A DNA stretch of 38,884 nucleotides from Actinobacteria bacterium HGW-Actinobacteria-5 (GCA_002843035.1 PHEV01000010.1:1-38884), one strand, 5' to 3'. Positions 17,547-25,865 are shown, numbered from the stretch's first letter. Numbers and translations: made by a program. Notes: generated by a model from the sequence alone, not told the origin.

Positions 17547-17720
17547 ATACGTCGAGGTGGCCGGGCTGGACGCCGGCGCTGCCCTGGCTGTACTCGAGCG
17601 GGCGCGGGCGGCCAGGCGTCGAGCCGAGGTGCAGGAGGCGCTGGCGATGCTGCAGGTCGTGCGGACGTACCGGCACCAGATCCCCACCGACAAGGTGCAG
17701 CTGGCTGGCGAGGGCACCGG
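17539..17720 (+). pseudogene. Remnant of a DUF222/HNH endonuclease (13E12-type) gene
   Basis: The frame from ATG 17539 starts MFEYVEVAGLDAGAALAVLE, continues ARAARRRAEVQEALAML and ends recognisably at QLAGEGTG. This looks like the N-terminus of the DUF222/HNH endonuclease proteins abundant in Propionibacteriaceae, normally 400 or more residues with a C-terminal HNH motif. After about 60 codons similarity is lost and the frame runs antisense into rlmN, with no HNH motif. Only a 5' stub remains, probably left by deletion or recombination between copies. 17721-17787 shows nothing recognisable. Confidence 0.55.
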
Positions 17721-17787
17721 GCTGGCCCCACGCTGCGGCCCTCAGCGGCCAGGTCGGCCGCCCCAGCCCGCGGGCCGGGAAAGCCCC

Positions 17788-19020
17788 TTACGCGCCCTGC
17801 GCGGCCAGCTGGCCGCAGGCGCCGTCGATCTCGCGGCCACGGGTGTCCCGGACGGTGACGGGCACTCCCCGCGCCTCCAGCCGGTGCACGAACGCGGCTT
17901 CGTCCTTGCGGCGCGACGCTGTCCACTTCGAGCCGGGCGTGGGGTTCAGCGGGATCAGGTTCACATGCACCCACCCGTAGCCGTCGGTGCGGGAGTCGGC
18001 CGAGGCTCCGGCCGTGGCCAGCACGTCCGCCAGCGCGTCCGCCCGCCACGCCTGGTCGTTCACGTCGCGGATCAGGGCGTACTCGATCGACACCCGGCGT
18101 CCGGTCGCCTCGAAGTAGCCGCGCGCCGCTGCGACCACCTGGGTCACATTCAGGCGGGTATTGATCGGGCACAGTTCGTCGCGCAATTCGTCGTCGGGCG
18201 CGTGCAGGCTCACCGCGAGAGTCACCGGCAGGCCCTCGGCGGCCAGTCGCCGGATCTGTGGCACCAGACCCACCGTTGACACGGTCACCCCGCGCGCGGA
18301 GATGCCTAGCCCTTCGGGGGCGGGCGCGATCATCGTGCGCACCGCTCGCAGCACCGCAGGGTAGTTGGCCATCGGCTCGCCCATGCCCATGAACACGACG
18401 TTGTTGACCCGGCCCGGCCCGCCGGGAAGCTCGCCGTCGCGCAGGCGCCGCGCCGCGTCCATCACCTGGGCGAGGATCTCTGCCGTGCTGAGGTTGCGCC
18501 GCAACCCACCCTGTCCGGTGGCGCAGAACGGGCAGGCCATGCCACACCCGGCCTGGGAGGAGATGCAGACGGTGGCCCGCTCCCTCCCCGAGCCGCTCGC
18601 GGCCACCCCCGGCACGCCGTAGCGCATCAGGACGCTCTCCACCAGCGACCCGTCGTGCAGCCGCCACAGGGTCTTCACGGTCGTGCCCGCGTCCGCGCGC
18701 TGGTCGCGCACCCGCTCCAGCAGCGATGGCACGAACCGATCCGCGAGCACCGCCCGCTCTGCCTTCGGGATGTCCGTCCACGTCTCCGGATCGGACTCCA
18801 GCCGGTCGAAGAGGTGCCGGGTGAGCTGCCCGGCCCGGAACCGGGGCAGGCCCAGTTCCGCGATCGCCTCGGCACGCTGCGCCGCGTCCAGGTCAGCCCA
18901 GTGTTTCGGGGGTCTGCCCCGTCGGGGTGCGCCCAGCCGAAGCGGCACCGTCCGGCCAGCCTCGGCGTGCGCGATCGACTCGGCGTAGGCCGACTCCTCC
19001 TGCGGAGTGAGCCCGCTCAC
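17788..19020 (-). CDS. rlmN: Dual-specificity RNA methyltransferase RlmN (radical SAM)
   Basis: 410 residues. RlmN methylates C2 of A2503 in 23S rRNA and A37 in some tRNAs. The radical SAM cluster motif is CGMACPFC, the SAM-binding GE motif is [11 protein letters not shown], and the methyl-carrying cysteine is in the C-terminal DGACGQL. The GTG start at 19020 overlaps the cdsA stop (GTGA), giving translational coupling. The frame is open further upstream inside cdsA but has no homology there. The N-terminal ~50 residues are more charged than usual. Last gene of the pyrH-frr-cdsA-rlmN operon. Confidence 0.95.
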   Translation of the reverse strand: MSGLTPQEESAYAESIAHAEAGRTVPLRLGAPRRGRPPKHWADLDAAQRAEAIAELGLPRFRAGQLTRHLFDRLESDPETWTDIPKAERAVLADRFVPSLLERVRDQRADAGTTVKTLWRLHDGSLVESVLMRYGVPGVAASGSGRERATVCISSQAGCGMACPFCATGQGGLRRNLSTAEILAQVMDAARRLRDGELPGGPGRVNNVVFMGMGEPMANYPAVLRAVRTMIAPAPEGLGISARGVTVSTVGLVPQIRRLAAEGLPVTLAVSLHAPDDELRDELCPINTRLNVTQVVAAARGYFEATGRRVSIEYALIRDVNDQAWRADALADVLATAGASADSRTDGYGWVHVNLIPLNPTPGSKWTASRRKDEAAFVHRLEARGVPVTVRDTRGREIDGACGQLAAQGA

Positions 19021-19892
19021 CAGTTGATCCCTGCCAGAACGAACACAAGCCAGGCCGCCGGGGCGGCCACCAGTGTCGAATCGAGCCGATCCATCACGCC
19101 GCCGTGCCCCGGCAGGATCGAACTCATGTCCTTGATCCCCACATCGCGCTTGATCAGCGACTCGATCAGGTCGCCCGCCGTACCGGCGAACACCACGACC
19201 ACCGCGAGGATCAGGCCGAACCACCACGCCTGGTGCAGCACCCACACGCTCAGCCCGATCCCGAAGGCGCTGGCCAGCACGACCGACCCGGCCATGCCCT
19301 CCCAGGTCTTCTTCGGGCTGATGTTCGGTGCCATCGGGTGCTTCCCGATACTCGCCCCCGCCGCGTAGCCGCCGACGTCACTTGCGACGATGCACACGAA
19401 CACCGCGACCGTCTTCGCGACCCCGTGCTGCTCGGCGAGGATCAGGCCAACGAAGGACGCCAGCAGCGGGATGTAGCCGATGATGAAGACGCTGGCAGCG
19501 CTGTCCCGCACGTAGTTCTCGGCGCCGCCGAACATCCGCCAGACCAGTACGAGCAGTACGGTGCCGCCGATCGTCCCGAGCAGCACGATGTGCCAAGGCA
19601 GCCGGGTCACCGGTTGCAGCACCGCGGCCGCGTACGAGCCGCCGATGATGAAGATGTTGCCGAGCACGACCGGGACCACGGCGGACGTCATCCCCACCCG
19701 CTTCAGCGCCCCGTGCACCTCGTAGGCTCCGAGGCTGGTCAGCAGCACCAGGAGCACGATGAACCCGACCGGCCACCAGGTCAGGGTGATCACCACGTAG
19801 ATGAACAGGGCGAGGCCCACCCCGATGGCTGCAGGCAGGTCTCTTCCGGCCCGCGACGTGCGCGGGGACGGCTGCTGGTCGCTGTCGGCCAA
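19017..19892 (-). CDS. cdsA: Phosphatidate cytidylyltransferase
   Basis: 291 residues, an integral membrane enzyme with about eight helices that makes CDP-diacylglycerol from phosphatidate and CTP. The diagnostic C-terminal signature is split between [29 protein letters not shown] (positions ~170-198, containing the SPKKTWEG core) and [16 protein letters not shown] followed by [14 protein letters not shown] short hydrophilic N-terminus (~1-20) is predicted cytosolic. The start lies one base after the frr stop, and the 3' end overlaps rlmN by 4 bp. The position after frr is standard for actinomycetes. Confidence 0.96.
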   Translation of the reverse strand: MADSDQQPSPRTSRAGRDLPAAIGVGLALFIYVVITLTWWPVGFIVLLVLLTSLGAYEVHGALKRVGMTSAVVPVVLGNIFIIGGSYAAAVLQPVTRLPWHIVLLGTIGGTVLLVLVWRMFGGAENYVRDSAASVFIIGYIPLLASFVGLILAEQHGVAKTVAVFVCIVASDVGGYAAGASIGKHPMAPNISPKKTWEGMAGSVVLASAFGIGLSVWVLHQAWWFGLILAVVVVFAGTAGDLIESLIKRDVGIKDMSSILPGHGGVMDRLDSTLVAAPAAWLVFVLAGINW

Positions 19893-19893
19893 C

Positions 19894-20451
19894 TCAGACC
19901 TCCAGGAGTTCGGCTTCCTTGGCCTTCAACAACTCATCGACGAGCTCGACGTACTTCTTGGTGACGGCGTCCAGCTGCTTGTCGGCGGAGCGGGCGTCGT
20001 CCTCGCTGACCTCCTTGTCCTTGACCAGCTTGTTCACCGCCTCGATCGAGTGACGGCGGACGTTACGGACGGCGACCCTCGCCTCCTCTGCCTTGTGCCG
20101 GGTGACCTTGATGTACTCCTTGCGCCGCTCTTCGGTGAGCTGCGGCATGACCAGGCGGATCACGTTGCCATCGTTGGCAGGATTCACGCCCAGATCGGAG
20201 TCGCGGATGGCCTTCTCGATCCCGTGCATCGCTCCGCGGTCGAACGGGCTGATCAGCACCGTACGGGCCTCCGGCACCTGGAAGGTCGCCAGTTGCTGCA
20301 GCGGCGTCGGCGCGCCGTAGTAGTCCACCATCAGCTTGCTGAACATCGCCGGGTGGGCGCGTCCGGTGCGGATGGCGGCGAACTCCTCGCGAGCATGGTC
20401 GACGGCAGCCGTCATCTTGTGCTCGGCGTCCTTGATGATCTCCGGGATCAC
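19894..20451 (-). CDS. frr: Ribosome recycling factor
   Basis: 185 residues, exactly the usual RRF length when started at the GTG at 20451 (VIPEIIKDAEHKM), which has GGGAGG 6 nt upstream. The frame is open 10 codons further, but the extension is not conserved. RRF with EF-G splits post-termination ribosomes. Signature regions are REEFAAIRTGRAHPAMF, FDRGAMHGIEKAI with NPANDGNVIRL, and LTEERRKEYIK, then the coiled-coil ending. 36 bp downstream of pyrH and cotranscribed. Confidence 0.97.
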   Translation of the reverse strand: MIPEIIKDAEHKMTAAVDHAREEFAAIRTGRAHPAMFSKLMVDYYGAPTPLQQLATFQVPEARTVLISPFDRGAMHGIEKAIRDSDLGVNPANDGNVIRLVMPQLTEERRKEYIKVTRHKAEEARVAVRNVRRHSIEAVNKLVKDKEVSEDDARSADKQLDAVTKKYVELVDELLKAKEAELLEV

Positions 20452-20487
20452 GTCGTCCCTCCCCTTCTCGTTCCCCTGCACCCCGGT

Positions 20488-21201
20488 CTAGGCGTGCAGC
20501 GTGGTTCCGATCTTCTCACCTGCGACTACCCGGGCGATGTTTCCCCGCACACCGAGGTCGAAGAACACCATCGGCAGCTGGTAGTCGCGGGCCAGGCTGA
20601 CCGCGGTCGCGTCAGCCACCTTGAGGTCGCGGGCGAGGAAGTCATCGTAGGTGAGGTCTTCGAACTTCTTCGCGTCCGGGTTGGTCCGCGGGTCGGAGTC
20701 GTAGACCCCGTCCGTACCCTGCTTCGCCATCAGCAGCACCTCGGCGTGGGTCTCCAGGGCGCGCTGGGCGGAGACCGTGTCGGTGGAGAAGAACGGCATC
20801 CCGGAGCCGGCGCCGAAGATCACCACCCGACCCTTCTCCATGTGCCGGATCGCCCGCAGCGGGACGTACGGCTCGGCCACCTGGCCCATCGCGATGGCGG
20901 TCTGCACGCGGCTCGCGGCGCCGGCCTTCTCCAGGAAGTCCTGCAGGGCGAGGCTGTTCATCACCGTGCCGAGCATGCCCATGTAGTCCGCCCGGGCACG
21001 GTCCATGCCGCGCGTCTGCAACTCGGCGCCGCGGAAGAAGTTCCCGCCACCGGTCACGATCGCGACCTGGACGCCGGTCGCCACCACCTCGGCGATCTCC
21101 CCGGCGATGCCGGCGATCACGTCCGGGTCGACGCCCAGCTTGCCGCCGCCGAAGGCCTCACCGGAGAGCTTGAGCAGAACACGGCGGTACGGGCTGGTCA
21201 T
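20488..21201 (-). CDS. pyrH: UMP kinase
   Basis: 237 residues of the amino-acid-kinase fold: [12 protein letters not shown] for ATP binding, [13 protein letters not shown] for UMP phosphate binding, [13 protein letters not shown], and [14 protein letters not shown]. It phosphorylates UMP to UDP and is regulated by GTP/UTP in many bacteria. ATG start with GAGGAGAAG upstream. It is first in the pyrH-frr-cdsA-rlmN operon and separated from tsf by a strong terminator hairpin, so a promoter should lie in 21202-21270. Confidence 0.97.
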   Translation of the reverse strand: MTSPYRRVLLKLSGEAFGGGKLGVDPDVIAGIAGEIAEVVATGVQVAIVTGGGNFFRGAELQTRGMDRARADYMGMLGTVMNSLALQDFLEKAGAASRVQTAIAMGQVAEPYVPLRAIRHMEKGRVVIFGAGSGMPFFSTDTVSAQRALETHAEVLLMAKQGTDGVYDSDPRTNPDAKKFEDLTYDDFLARDLKVADATAVSLARDYQLPMVFFDLGVRGNIARVVAGEKIGTTLHA

Positions 21202-21274
21202 GGCTTCTCCTCGTGGCAGGCGGATTCAGCTGTCGTCGGCGGGGGTGCGTGCCCCACCTTAGTGGCAAAAGCCG

Positions 21275-21307
21275 GAGCGGCCGTCCAGCAGTGCTGGACG
21301 GCCGCTC
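21275..21307 (-). terminator. Intrinsic terminator of the rpsB-tsf operon
   Basis: A perfect 15-bp stem with a 3-nt loop lies just past the tsf stop. On the minus strand it is followed by CGGCTTTTGCC, a short T-run. Reading the other way there is no T-run, so it most likely terminates tsf transcription before pyrH. Confidence 0.85.
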
Positions 21308-21318
21308 CCGGGTTCTGC

Positions 21319-22134
21319 TCAGGCGCCGGCTGCGAACCGGACGAAGCGCTTGACCTCGACGCCGTTGTTCTTCAGCAGCTGGCCGACGGTGAGCTTGTCG
21401 TCGGAAACGCTGGGCTGCTCGACCAGGCAGACCTCCTTGAAGAAGCCGCCCAGACGACCCTCGACGATACGCGGAATGATCTGCTCGGGCTTGCCCTCCT
21501 CGCGGGCGGTCAGCTCGGCGATCTTGCGCTCGTTGGCCAGGACGTTGTCGGGCACCTCGTCGCGGGTGACGTAGGCCGGGGACATCGCTGCGATCTGCAT
21601 CGCGATACCGCGGACGAACGTCTCCTCGCCACCGACGTACTCGACCATCACGCCGACCTGCGGAGGCAGGTCCTGGGACCGCTTGTGCAGGTAGACGGTG
21701 ACCGGGCCGTCGAAGGTGGCCGCAGCGGCCAGCTCGAGCTTCTCGCCGATCTTCGCACTGAGCTCGGCGATCGCCTCCGCCACGGTCTTGCCGGACGGCA
21801 GCGCAACGGCGCTGGCCGCCTCGACCCCGTGCGCACCGGCCGCGTCCACGGCCTTCGCGATGTCGTCGGCCAGGGCCATGAACTCGGCGTTCTTGGCCAC
21901 GAAGTCGGTCTCGGCACCCAGCTGGATGACGGTCTTGCCGGCCGAGGCCACCAGGCCGTTGCTGGCGTCGCGGTCGGAGCGGTTGGCCATCTTCGCCTGT
22001 CCGGTCACCCGGAGGATCTCGATGGCGGCGTCGAAGTCGCCGTCCGCCTCGGTGAGTGCCTTCTTGGCGTCCATCATCCCGGCGCCGGTGGCGTCGCGGA
22101 GCTTCTTGACGTCCGCGGCAGTGATCGTTGCCAT
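21319..22134 (-). CDS. tsf: Elongation factor Ts
   Basis: 271 residues. EF-Ts exchanges GDP for GTP on EF-Tu. The N-terminal UBA-like domain reads ITAADVKKLRDATGAGMMDA and KKALTEADGDFDAAIEILR. The core begins with the TDFVAKN element (LGAETDFVAKNAEF). Two core subdomains follow, ending VKRFVRFAAGA. ATG start 15 bp after rpsB, which is its operon partner, followed by a strong terminator. Confidence 0.97.
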   Translation of the reverse strand: MATITAADVKKLRDATGAGMMDAKKALTEADGDFDAAIEILRVTGQAKMANRSDRDASNGLVASAGKTVIQLGAETDFVAKNAEFMALADDIAKAVDAAGAHGVEAASAVALPSGKTVAEAIAELSAKIGEKLELAAAATFDGPVTVYLHKRSQDLPPQVGVMVEYVGGEETFVRGIAMQIAAMSPAYVTRDEVPDNVLANERKIAELTAREEGKPEQIIPRIVEGRLGGFFKEVCLVEQPSVSDDKLTVGQLLKNNGVEVKRFVRFAAGA

Positions 22135-22149
22135 GTTCTCGCTGGTTCC

Positions 22150-23250
22150 TTACTTGGTCTTCTTGGCGGGCTTCTCAGGAGTGGCGGGTGTCGCCTCGGC
22201 GGCAACCTCGGCTGCAGCCTCGGTGGCGGAGGCTGCCTTCACCTCGGGCTCTGCCGGAGCCGGCTCCGCCGCAGCAGCGTCCTCGGCGACCGGCTCGGCC
22301 GGAGCCCCCTCGACAACCGGAGCCTCCTCGACAACCGGAGCCTCCTCGACAACCGGGGCCTCCTCGACAACCGGAGCCTCCTCGGCTTCGGCAGCGACCT
22401 CCGCCACGGCGGCGTCCACCGCGTCGGCCTGCTGGTCGGCCTGCAGGTCGCTGCCCTCCAGCGCCTCGGCCTCGGACACCGGGGCTTCCGCGCCACCGCC
22501 GAGCAGGTCGCGTTCCCAGGCGGGCATCGGCTCGGCCTCTTCACCGGACACGGCGCCGGCGGAGCGGGCCAGCAGGCCCTCGGCCACGGCGTCCGCGAGC
22601 ACCCGGGTGAGCAGCGCGACCGAACGGATCGCGTCGTCGTTGCCCGGGATCGGGAAGTCGACCTGGTCAGGGTCGCAGTTGGTGTCGAGGATGCCGACGA
22701 TCGGGATCCGCAGCTTGCGGGCCTCGTCGATCGCCAGGTGCTCCTTGTTGGTGTCGACCACCCAGATGGCCTGCGGCAGCTTGTGCATGTCGCGGATGCC
22801 GCCCAGGGTCTTGGCGAGCTTGTCCTTCTTGCGCTTCTGCTGCAGCAGTTCCTTCTTGGTCAGCCCGGACGCGGCGACATCGTCGAAGTTGAGGCCCTCG
22901 AGCTCCTTCATCTTCGCGATCCGCTTGCTGATCGTGCCGAAGTTGGTCAGCATGCCGCCCAGCCAGCGCTGGTTCACATAGGGCATGCCCACGCGGGTGG
23001 CCTGCTCGGCGATGGCCTCCTGGGCCTGCTTCTTGGTGCCGATGAACAGGACCTGCCCGCCCTTGGCGACGGTGTCCTTGACGAAGGAGTACGCGGAGTC
23101 GATGTAGGACAGCGACTGCTGCAGGTCGATGATGTAGATGCCGTTGCGCTCGGTGAAGATGAACTTCTTCATCTTCGGGTTCCACCGGCGGGTCTGGTGC
23201 CCGAAGTGGACGCCACTGTCGAGCAGCTGGCGCGTGGTGACGACGGCCAT
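22150..23250 (-). CDS. rpsB: 30S ribosomal protein S2 with a long acidic repeat tail
   Basis: 366 residues, ATG start with AAGGA upstream. Residues 1-~255 are a complete S2: [49 protein letters not shown] and [20 protein letters not shown] are all present. S2 bridges the 30S head and body. Residues ~265-366 are an Ala/Glu/Val/Pro-rich tail with four EEAPVV units and a basic end (PEKPAKKTK). Such tails occur in actinomycete S2 but vary in length. A structured ~180-nt leader and a promoter with DnaA boxes lie upstream. Confidence 0.96.
   Translation of the reverse strand: MAVVTTRQLLDSGVHFGHQTRRWNPKMKKFIFTERNGIYIIDLQQSLSYIDSAYSFVKDTVAKGGQVLFIGTKKQAQEAIAEQATRVGMPYVNQRWLGGMLTNFGTISKRIAKMKELEGLNFDDVAASGLTKKELLQQKRKKDKLAKTLGGIRDMHKLPQAIWVVDTNKEHLAIDEARKLRIPIVGILDTNCDPDQVDFPIPGNDDAIRSVALLTRVLADAVAEGLLARSAGAVSGEEAEPMPAWERDLLGGGAEAPVSEAEALEGSDLQADQQADAVDAAVAEVAAEAEEAPVVEEAPVVEEAPVVEEAPVVEGAPAEPVAEDAAAAEPAPAEPEVKAASATEAAAEVAAEATPATPEKPAKKTK
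22301..22384 (-). repeat. 18-bp tandem repeat inside rpsB
   Basis: About four and a half copies of an 18-bp unit (GGAGCCTCCTCGACAACC on the plus strand, with one or two changes per copy) encode the EEAPVV repeats of the S2 tail. The near-identity of units indicates recent slippage-type expansion. Confidence 0.9.
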
Positions 23251-23284
23251 GGCCGTTCCTTTCTGCGCGAGCCCGGGCACGCCC

Positions 23285-23398
23285 GAACCCACTTGGGTTC
23301 TCCGGACCGAGATCTTCGGTCCGCCTGATGCAGTCGCCGGTGACCCACCCATCGCTGGGACCACGGGCCCGGCCCGCCTCGCGGCGGTGGGACTGCAT
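23285..23398 (-). promoter_or_regulatory. Structured rpsB mRNA leader
   Basis: Three features stack in the leader. A 7-bp stem with a 2-nt loop lies at 23285-23300 (GAACCCA/TGGGTTC). A 7-bp stem with a 5-nt loop lies at 23304-23322 (GGACCGA/TCGGTCC). An 8-nt inverted repeat pairs 23328-23335 (ATGCAGTC) with 23391-23398 (GACTGCAT), enclosing a GC-rich middle. This is the layout expected of a ribosomal-protein autoregulatory leader binding S2. No known leader family was matched by eye. Confidence 0.5.
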
Positions 23399-23434
23399 GC
23401 GAAGTCGCCCCGGATCTGCCGGAACGCTGGGCAC

Positions 23435-23440
23435 ATTCTA
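23435..23440 (-). promoter_or_regulatory. Predicted rpsB promoter, -10 box
   Basis: TAGAAT on the minus strand, with a loose TTGGCG -35-like element about 19 bp upstream. The expected transcript start near 23428 gives a leader of ~178 nt before the rpsB ATG. Confidence 0.55.
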
Positions 23441-23479
23441 CGCAGCGTGAAGGCGGCACCGCCAAACCGGACCCACCCG

Positions 23480-23506
23480 TTGTCCACAGCCCTCGACTTG
23501 TCCACA
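23480..23506 (+). promoter_or_regulatory. Two perfect DnaA boxes
   Basis: TTGTCCACA occurs at 23480-23488 and again at 23498-23506, same orientation, 18 bp start to start, both followed by G. This is the actinobacterial DnaA-box consensus. The pair lies ~40-70 bp upstream of the rpsB -10 box and ~50 bp before the M23 gene. There is no cluster or AT-rich element as in an origin. Confidence 0.7.
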
Positions 23507-23557
23507 GCACGCACCGCGTCGTGACCACCCGACCGTCCGGTTGCCGAAGCTGTCGGC

Positions 23558-24502
23558 ATGGCGAAGATGAGGGCGTTGGCCGGGTTACTGCTGGCGGGTT
23601 GTCTGTGGGCGGTCGCAGCGGCGCCGGTGGCCACGGCCGCCGGACGGGCGGTGCTGCCCATGGCCGGCCCGGTCGTGCGCGGTTTCGACCCACCCGACCA
23701 GCCTTGGCTGTCCGGTCACAGAGGGGTTGACCTCCTCGGCGCTGTCGGCACCGAGGTTGTGGCGGCGATGGCCGGCCGGATCGTCTTTGCCGGGACGGTG
23801 GCCGGACGCGGGGTGGTGGTGGTTTCGCACGGGGCGTTGCGCACCACCTACCTCCCGGTCCGGCCACTCGTCTCGGTCGGCACGGCGGTTCAGGCCGGTG
23901 AGGTGATCGGACGCCTGGTCGCCGGCCACTCCTGCGCCGGCGGCAGCTGCCTGCACTGGGGGCTGAAGCGTGGTGCGGAGTACCTCGATCCGCTCAGCCT
24001 CCTCGACGACCCCGAAGTGCGACTGTTGCCCGCCGACGCGTCGGGGCGGGTCGCGGCGCTGATCGACTTCCGCGACGCGGCGCTCAGCGGCGGGCAGTCG
24101 GTGCCGGGCGCGCTCAGCCGGCCGGTGCCAGGGGGATTCGGCTCCCCGTTCGGACCGCGCCTGCACCCGATTCTCCACATCTGGAGGATGCACAACGGGC
24201 TCGACCTGCACGCCGCGTGCGGCGACGCCATCCACGCCGCGGCCCCCGGCCGGGTGGTCCGGGTCAGCTCCGACCCGGAGTCCGGGCACCGGCTGGAGAT
24301 CGACCACGGCACCCTCGGCGGGCACCGCCTGATCACGATCTACCTGCACGCCACCGGCTACTCGGTTCACGTCGGCCAGACCGTTCGCCGGGGCGAGGTC
24401 GTGGGCAGAGTGGGTTCGACGGGCCTCTCCACCGGGTGCCACTTGCACTTCGCGGTGAAGGTCGACGGGCATTACGTCGATCCGGAGCGGTTCCTCTCGT
24501 AG
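23558..24502 (+). CDS. Secreted tandem M23 (LytM-type) peptidase, first domain degenerate
   Basis: 314 residues with a Sec signal peptide (~1-28, ending VATAA). Domain 1 (~35-150) keeps the zinc ligands H54, D58 and H133. The two catalytic histidines are replaced: Y98-L-P100 where domain 2 has Y-L-H264, and C131-L-H where domain 2 has H295-L-H. Domain 2 (~185-314) has the full set H212, D216, H264, H295 and H297 ([17 protein letters not shown]). Predicted to cleave or, through domain 1, bind peptidoglycan stem peptides outside the cell. ATG start has only weak upstream signals. Divergent from rpsB. Confidence 0.9.
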   Translation: MAKMRALAGLLLAGCLWAVAAAPVATAAGRAVLPMAGPVVRGFDPPDQPWLSGHRGVDLLGAVGTEVVAAMAGRIVFAGTVAGRGVVVVSHGALRTTYLPVRPLVSVGTAVQAGEVIGRLVAGHSCAGGSCLHWGLKRGAEYLDPLSLLDDPEVRLLPADASGRVAALIDFRDAALSGGQSVPGALSRPVPGGFGSPFGPRLHPILHIWRMHNGLDLHAACGDAIHAAAPGRVVRVSSDPESGHRLEIDHGTLGGHRLITIYLHATGYSVHVGQTVRRGEVVGRVGSTGLSTGCHLHFAVKVDGHYVDPERFLS

Positions 24503-24505
24503 GGT
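24500..24505 (+). promoter_or_regulatory. -10 box of a probable leaderless VOC-gene promoter
   Basis: TAGGGT lies 6 nt before the ATG at 24512. Its first three bases are the stop codon of the M23 gene. Confidence 0.5.
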
Positions 24506-24511
24506 GGCCGC

Positions 24512-24853
24512 ATGCAGCTCAGAGTCGGCATGGTCACCACGGACTCCCCCGATCCGCTCCCGCTCGCCGAGTGGTGGGCGGGCCTCCTCGGCGGCACGAT
24601 CACCGAGAACACCGACGGCTGGTTCGTGGTGGTGAAGGCCGCCGCGACCACGCTGGCCTTCCAGCTGGTGGACGATCCGACTCCGGGCAAGAACCGGGTT
24701 CACCTCGATCTGTTCACCGACGACCTGGCCGCGGCGGTGGTCGCTGCGCGGTCTGCCGGGGCACGGCAGGTGGCCGAACTGGAGGAGGGCGGCGTGCACT
24801 GGTTCACGTTCGCCGACCCCGAGGGCAACCTGTTCGACGTGGCGCAGGCCTGA
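24512..24853 (+). CDS. VOC/glyoxalase-like domain protein
   Basis: 113 residues, a single vicinal-oxygen-chelate fold built of two beta-alpha-beta-beta-beta halves. Visible are LRVGMVTTDSPDPLPLAEWW at the N-terminus, NRVHLDLFTDDL mid-protein and HWFTFADPEGNLFDV at the end. The H of VHLDLF and the terminal E/D region are in the usual metal-site positions, but the substrate cannot be told. Many single-domain actinobacterial members are uncharacterised or antibiotic-binding. It starts 9 bp after the M23 gene. Confidence 0.85.
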   Translation: MQLRVGMVTTDSPDPLPLAEWWAGLLGGTITENTDGWFVVVKAAATTLAFQLVDDPTPGKNRVHLDLFTDDLAAAVVAARSAGARQVAELEEGGVHWFTFADPEGNLFDVAQA

Positions 24854-24872
24854 CCAGCGGCGACGCTGTCGC

Positions 24873-25811
24873 TCAGGCCCTGGGGTGCGCCTGCTGGTAG
24901 GCGCGGCGCAGACGCTCGCCCGACACGTGGGTGTACAGCTGCGTCGTCGCCAGCGAGGAGTGCCCCAGCATCTCCTGCACCGAGCGCAGGTCTGCCCCTC
25001 CCTCGAGCAAGTGCGTGGCCATCGCGTGCCGCAGCCCATGCGGGCCGAGCTCCGGTGCGCCCGGAACCGCCGCGAGCGCACGGTGCACGATCCGGCGCAC
25101 GACGCGCGGGTCGATCCGTCCGCCGCGGTCACCGACGAACACCGCGCGCCCTGCAGCCGGGCGGGCCAGCCGCGGGCGGACGTCCAGCCACGCGGCCAGG
25201 GACCGCAGCGCCGGAGCTCCCAACGGCACCGTCCGCTGCTTCCCACCCTTGCCCAGCACCCGCAACAGGCCGCGCTGGGCGTCGAGGTCGCCGGTATCCA
25301 GCCCGGCGAGCTCGGAGACCCGGATCCCCGAGGCATACAGCACCTCCACGATCGCCAGGTCGCGGCAGCGGGCCGCCCGCTCGTCGGGAGTCTCCGCGTC
25401 ATCGACCCGGGCGGCCAGCGCGTCTAGCGCCTCCCGCGCCTGGTCGGCCTCGACCGTCGGAGGCAGCCGGCGATCGACCTTCGGTGACCGCAGGGCCTGC
25501 GCGGGGTCGGCCGGCAGCCGCCCCGTCCGCGCCGCCCAGGCGAAGAACGTCCGAGCCCCCGCCGCCCGCCGCTGCAGCGTCGCGCGATCCGCCCCGGTGG
25601 CGTACTGGTTCGCCAACCAGGTGCGCAGGTCGCCCAGTGTCACGTCCGCGGGATCGCCCTCCCCCACCCGCGCCAGGTGCCCGAACAGGTTCACCAGGTC
25701 ACCGGTGTACGCGCGCACCGTGTGCCCGGAAAGGCCGCGTTCGAGCCGGAGGTGAGCGGCGAACGCGTCCACCAGGGCCGCGGCCCGCGGCGAGAGCTCC
25801 TGGGCTTCCAC
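24873..25811 (-). CDS. xerC: Tyrosine recombinase XerC
   Basis: 312 residues. The N-terminal SAM-like core-binding domain (~10-100) has RGLSGHTVRAYTGDL. The catalytic domain carries all active residues: Arg in SGIRVSELAGL (~163), Lys in GKGGKQRTVPLG, HxxR in GPHGLRHAMATHLLEGG, His in MLGHSSLATTQ and the nucleophile Tyr in LYTHV (~292). It resolves chromosome dimers at dif together with XerD. Location between the rpsB region and the dxr cluster is usual for actinobacterial xerC and favours it over a mobile-element integrase. GTG start. Nothing suggests a nearby att site. Confidence 0.92.
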   Translation of the reverse strand: MEAQELSPRAAALVDAFAAHLRLERGLSGHTVRAYTGDLVNLFGHLARVGEGDPADVTLGDLRTWLANQYATGADRATLQRRAAGARTFFAWAARTGRLPADPAQALRSPKVDRRLPPTVEADQAREALDALAARVDDAETPDERAARCRDLAIVEVLYASGIRVSELAGLDTGDLDAQRGLLRVLGKGGKQRTVPLGAPALRSLAAWLDVRPRLARPAAGRAVFVGDRGGRIDPRVVRRIVHRALAAVPGAPELGPHGLRHAMATHLLEGGADLRSVQEMLGHSSLATTQLYTHVSGERLRRAYQQAHPRA

Positions 25812-25865
25812 GGGGCCAGCGTCCCCGCGCGGGGCGGCTGGCGCAAGCGCACCCGCCGCACGCCC

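Noticed and set aside
17429-18781. Long in-frame extension upstream of the DUF1801 gene
   Set aside because: The frame stays open into rlmN, but homology and a good ribosome binding site both point to the ATG at 17428.
22301-22384. A CRISPR-like or intergenic tandem array
   Set aside because: The repeats are contiguous 18-bp units in frame within rpsB, without spacers.
19801-23328. 1175-codon plus-strand open frame opposite frr, pyrH, tsf and rpsB
   Set aside because: Its repetitive [10 protein letters not shown] part is the reverse reading of the rpsB tail repeat. It runs across four essential genes and a terminator.
23480-23506. A chromosomal replication origin at the DnaA boxes
   Set aside because: Only two boxes, no AT-rich unwinding element, and no dnaA, dnaN or rpmH genes nearby.
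23585-25402. 605-codon minus-strand open frame covering the M23, VOC and part of xerC
   Set aside because: It is antisense to two recognisable plus-strand genes. The section within xerC is an alternative frame with no homology of its own.
24873-25811. The tyrosine recombinase as integrase of a mobile element
   Set aside because: Its length, full XerC motifs and position in the conserved actinobacterial cluster fit housekeeping XerC. There is no tRNA, att repeat or phage gene beside it.
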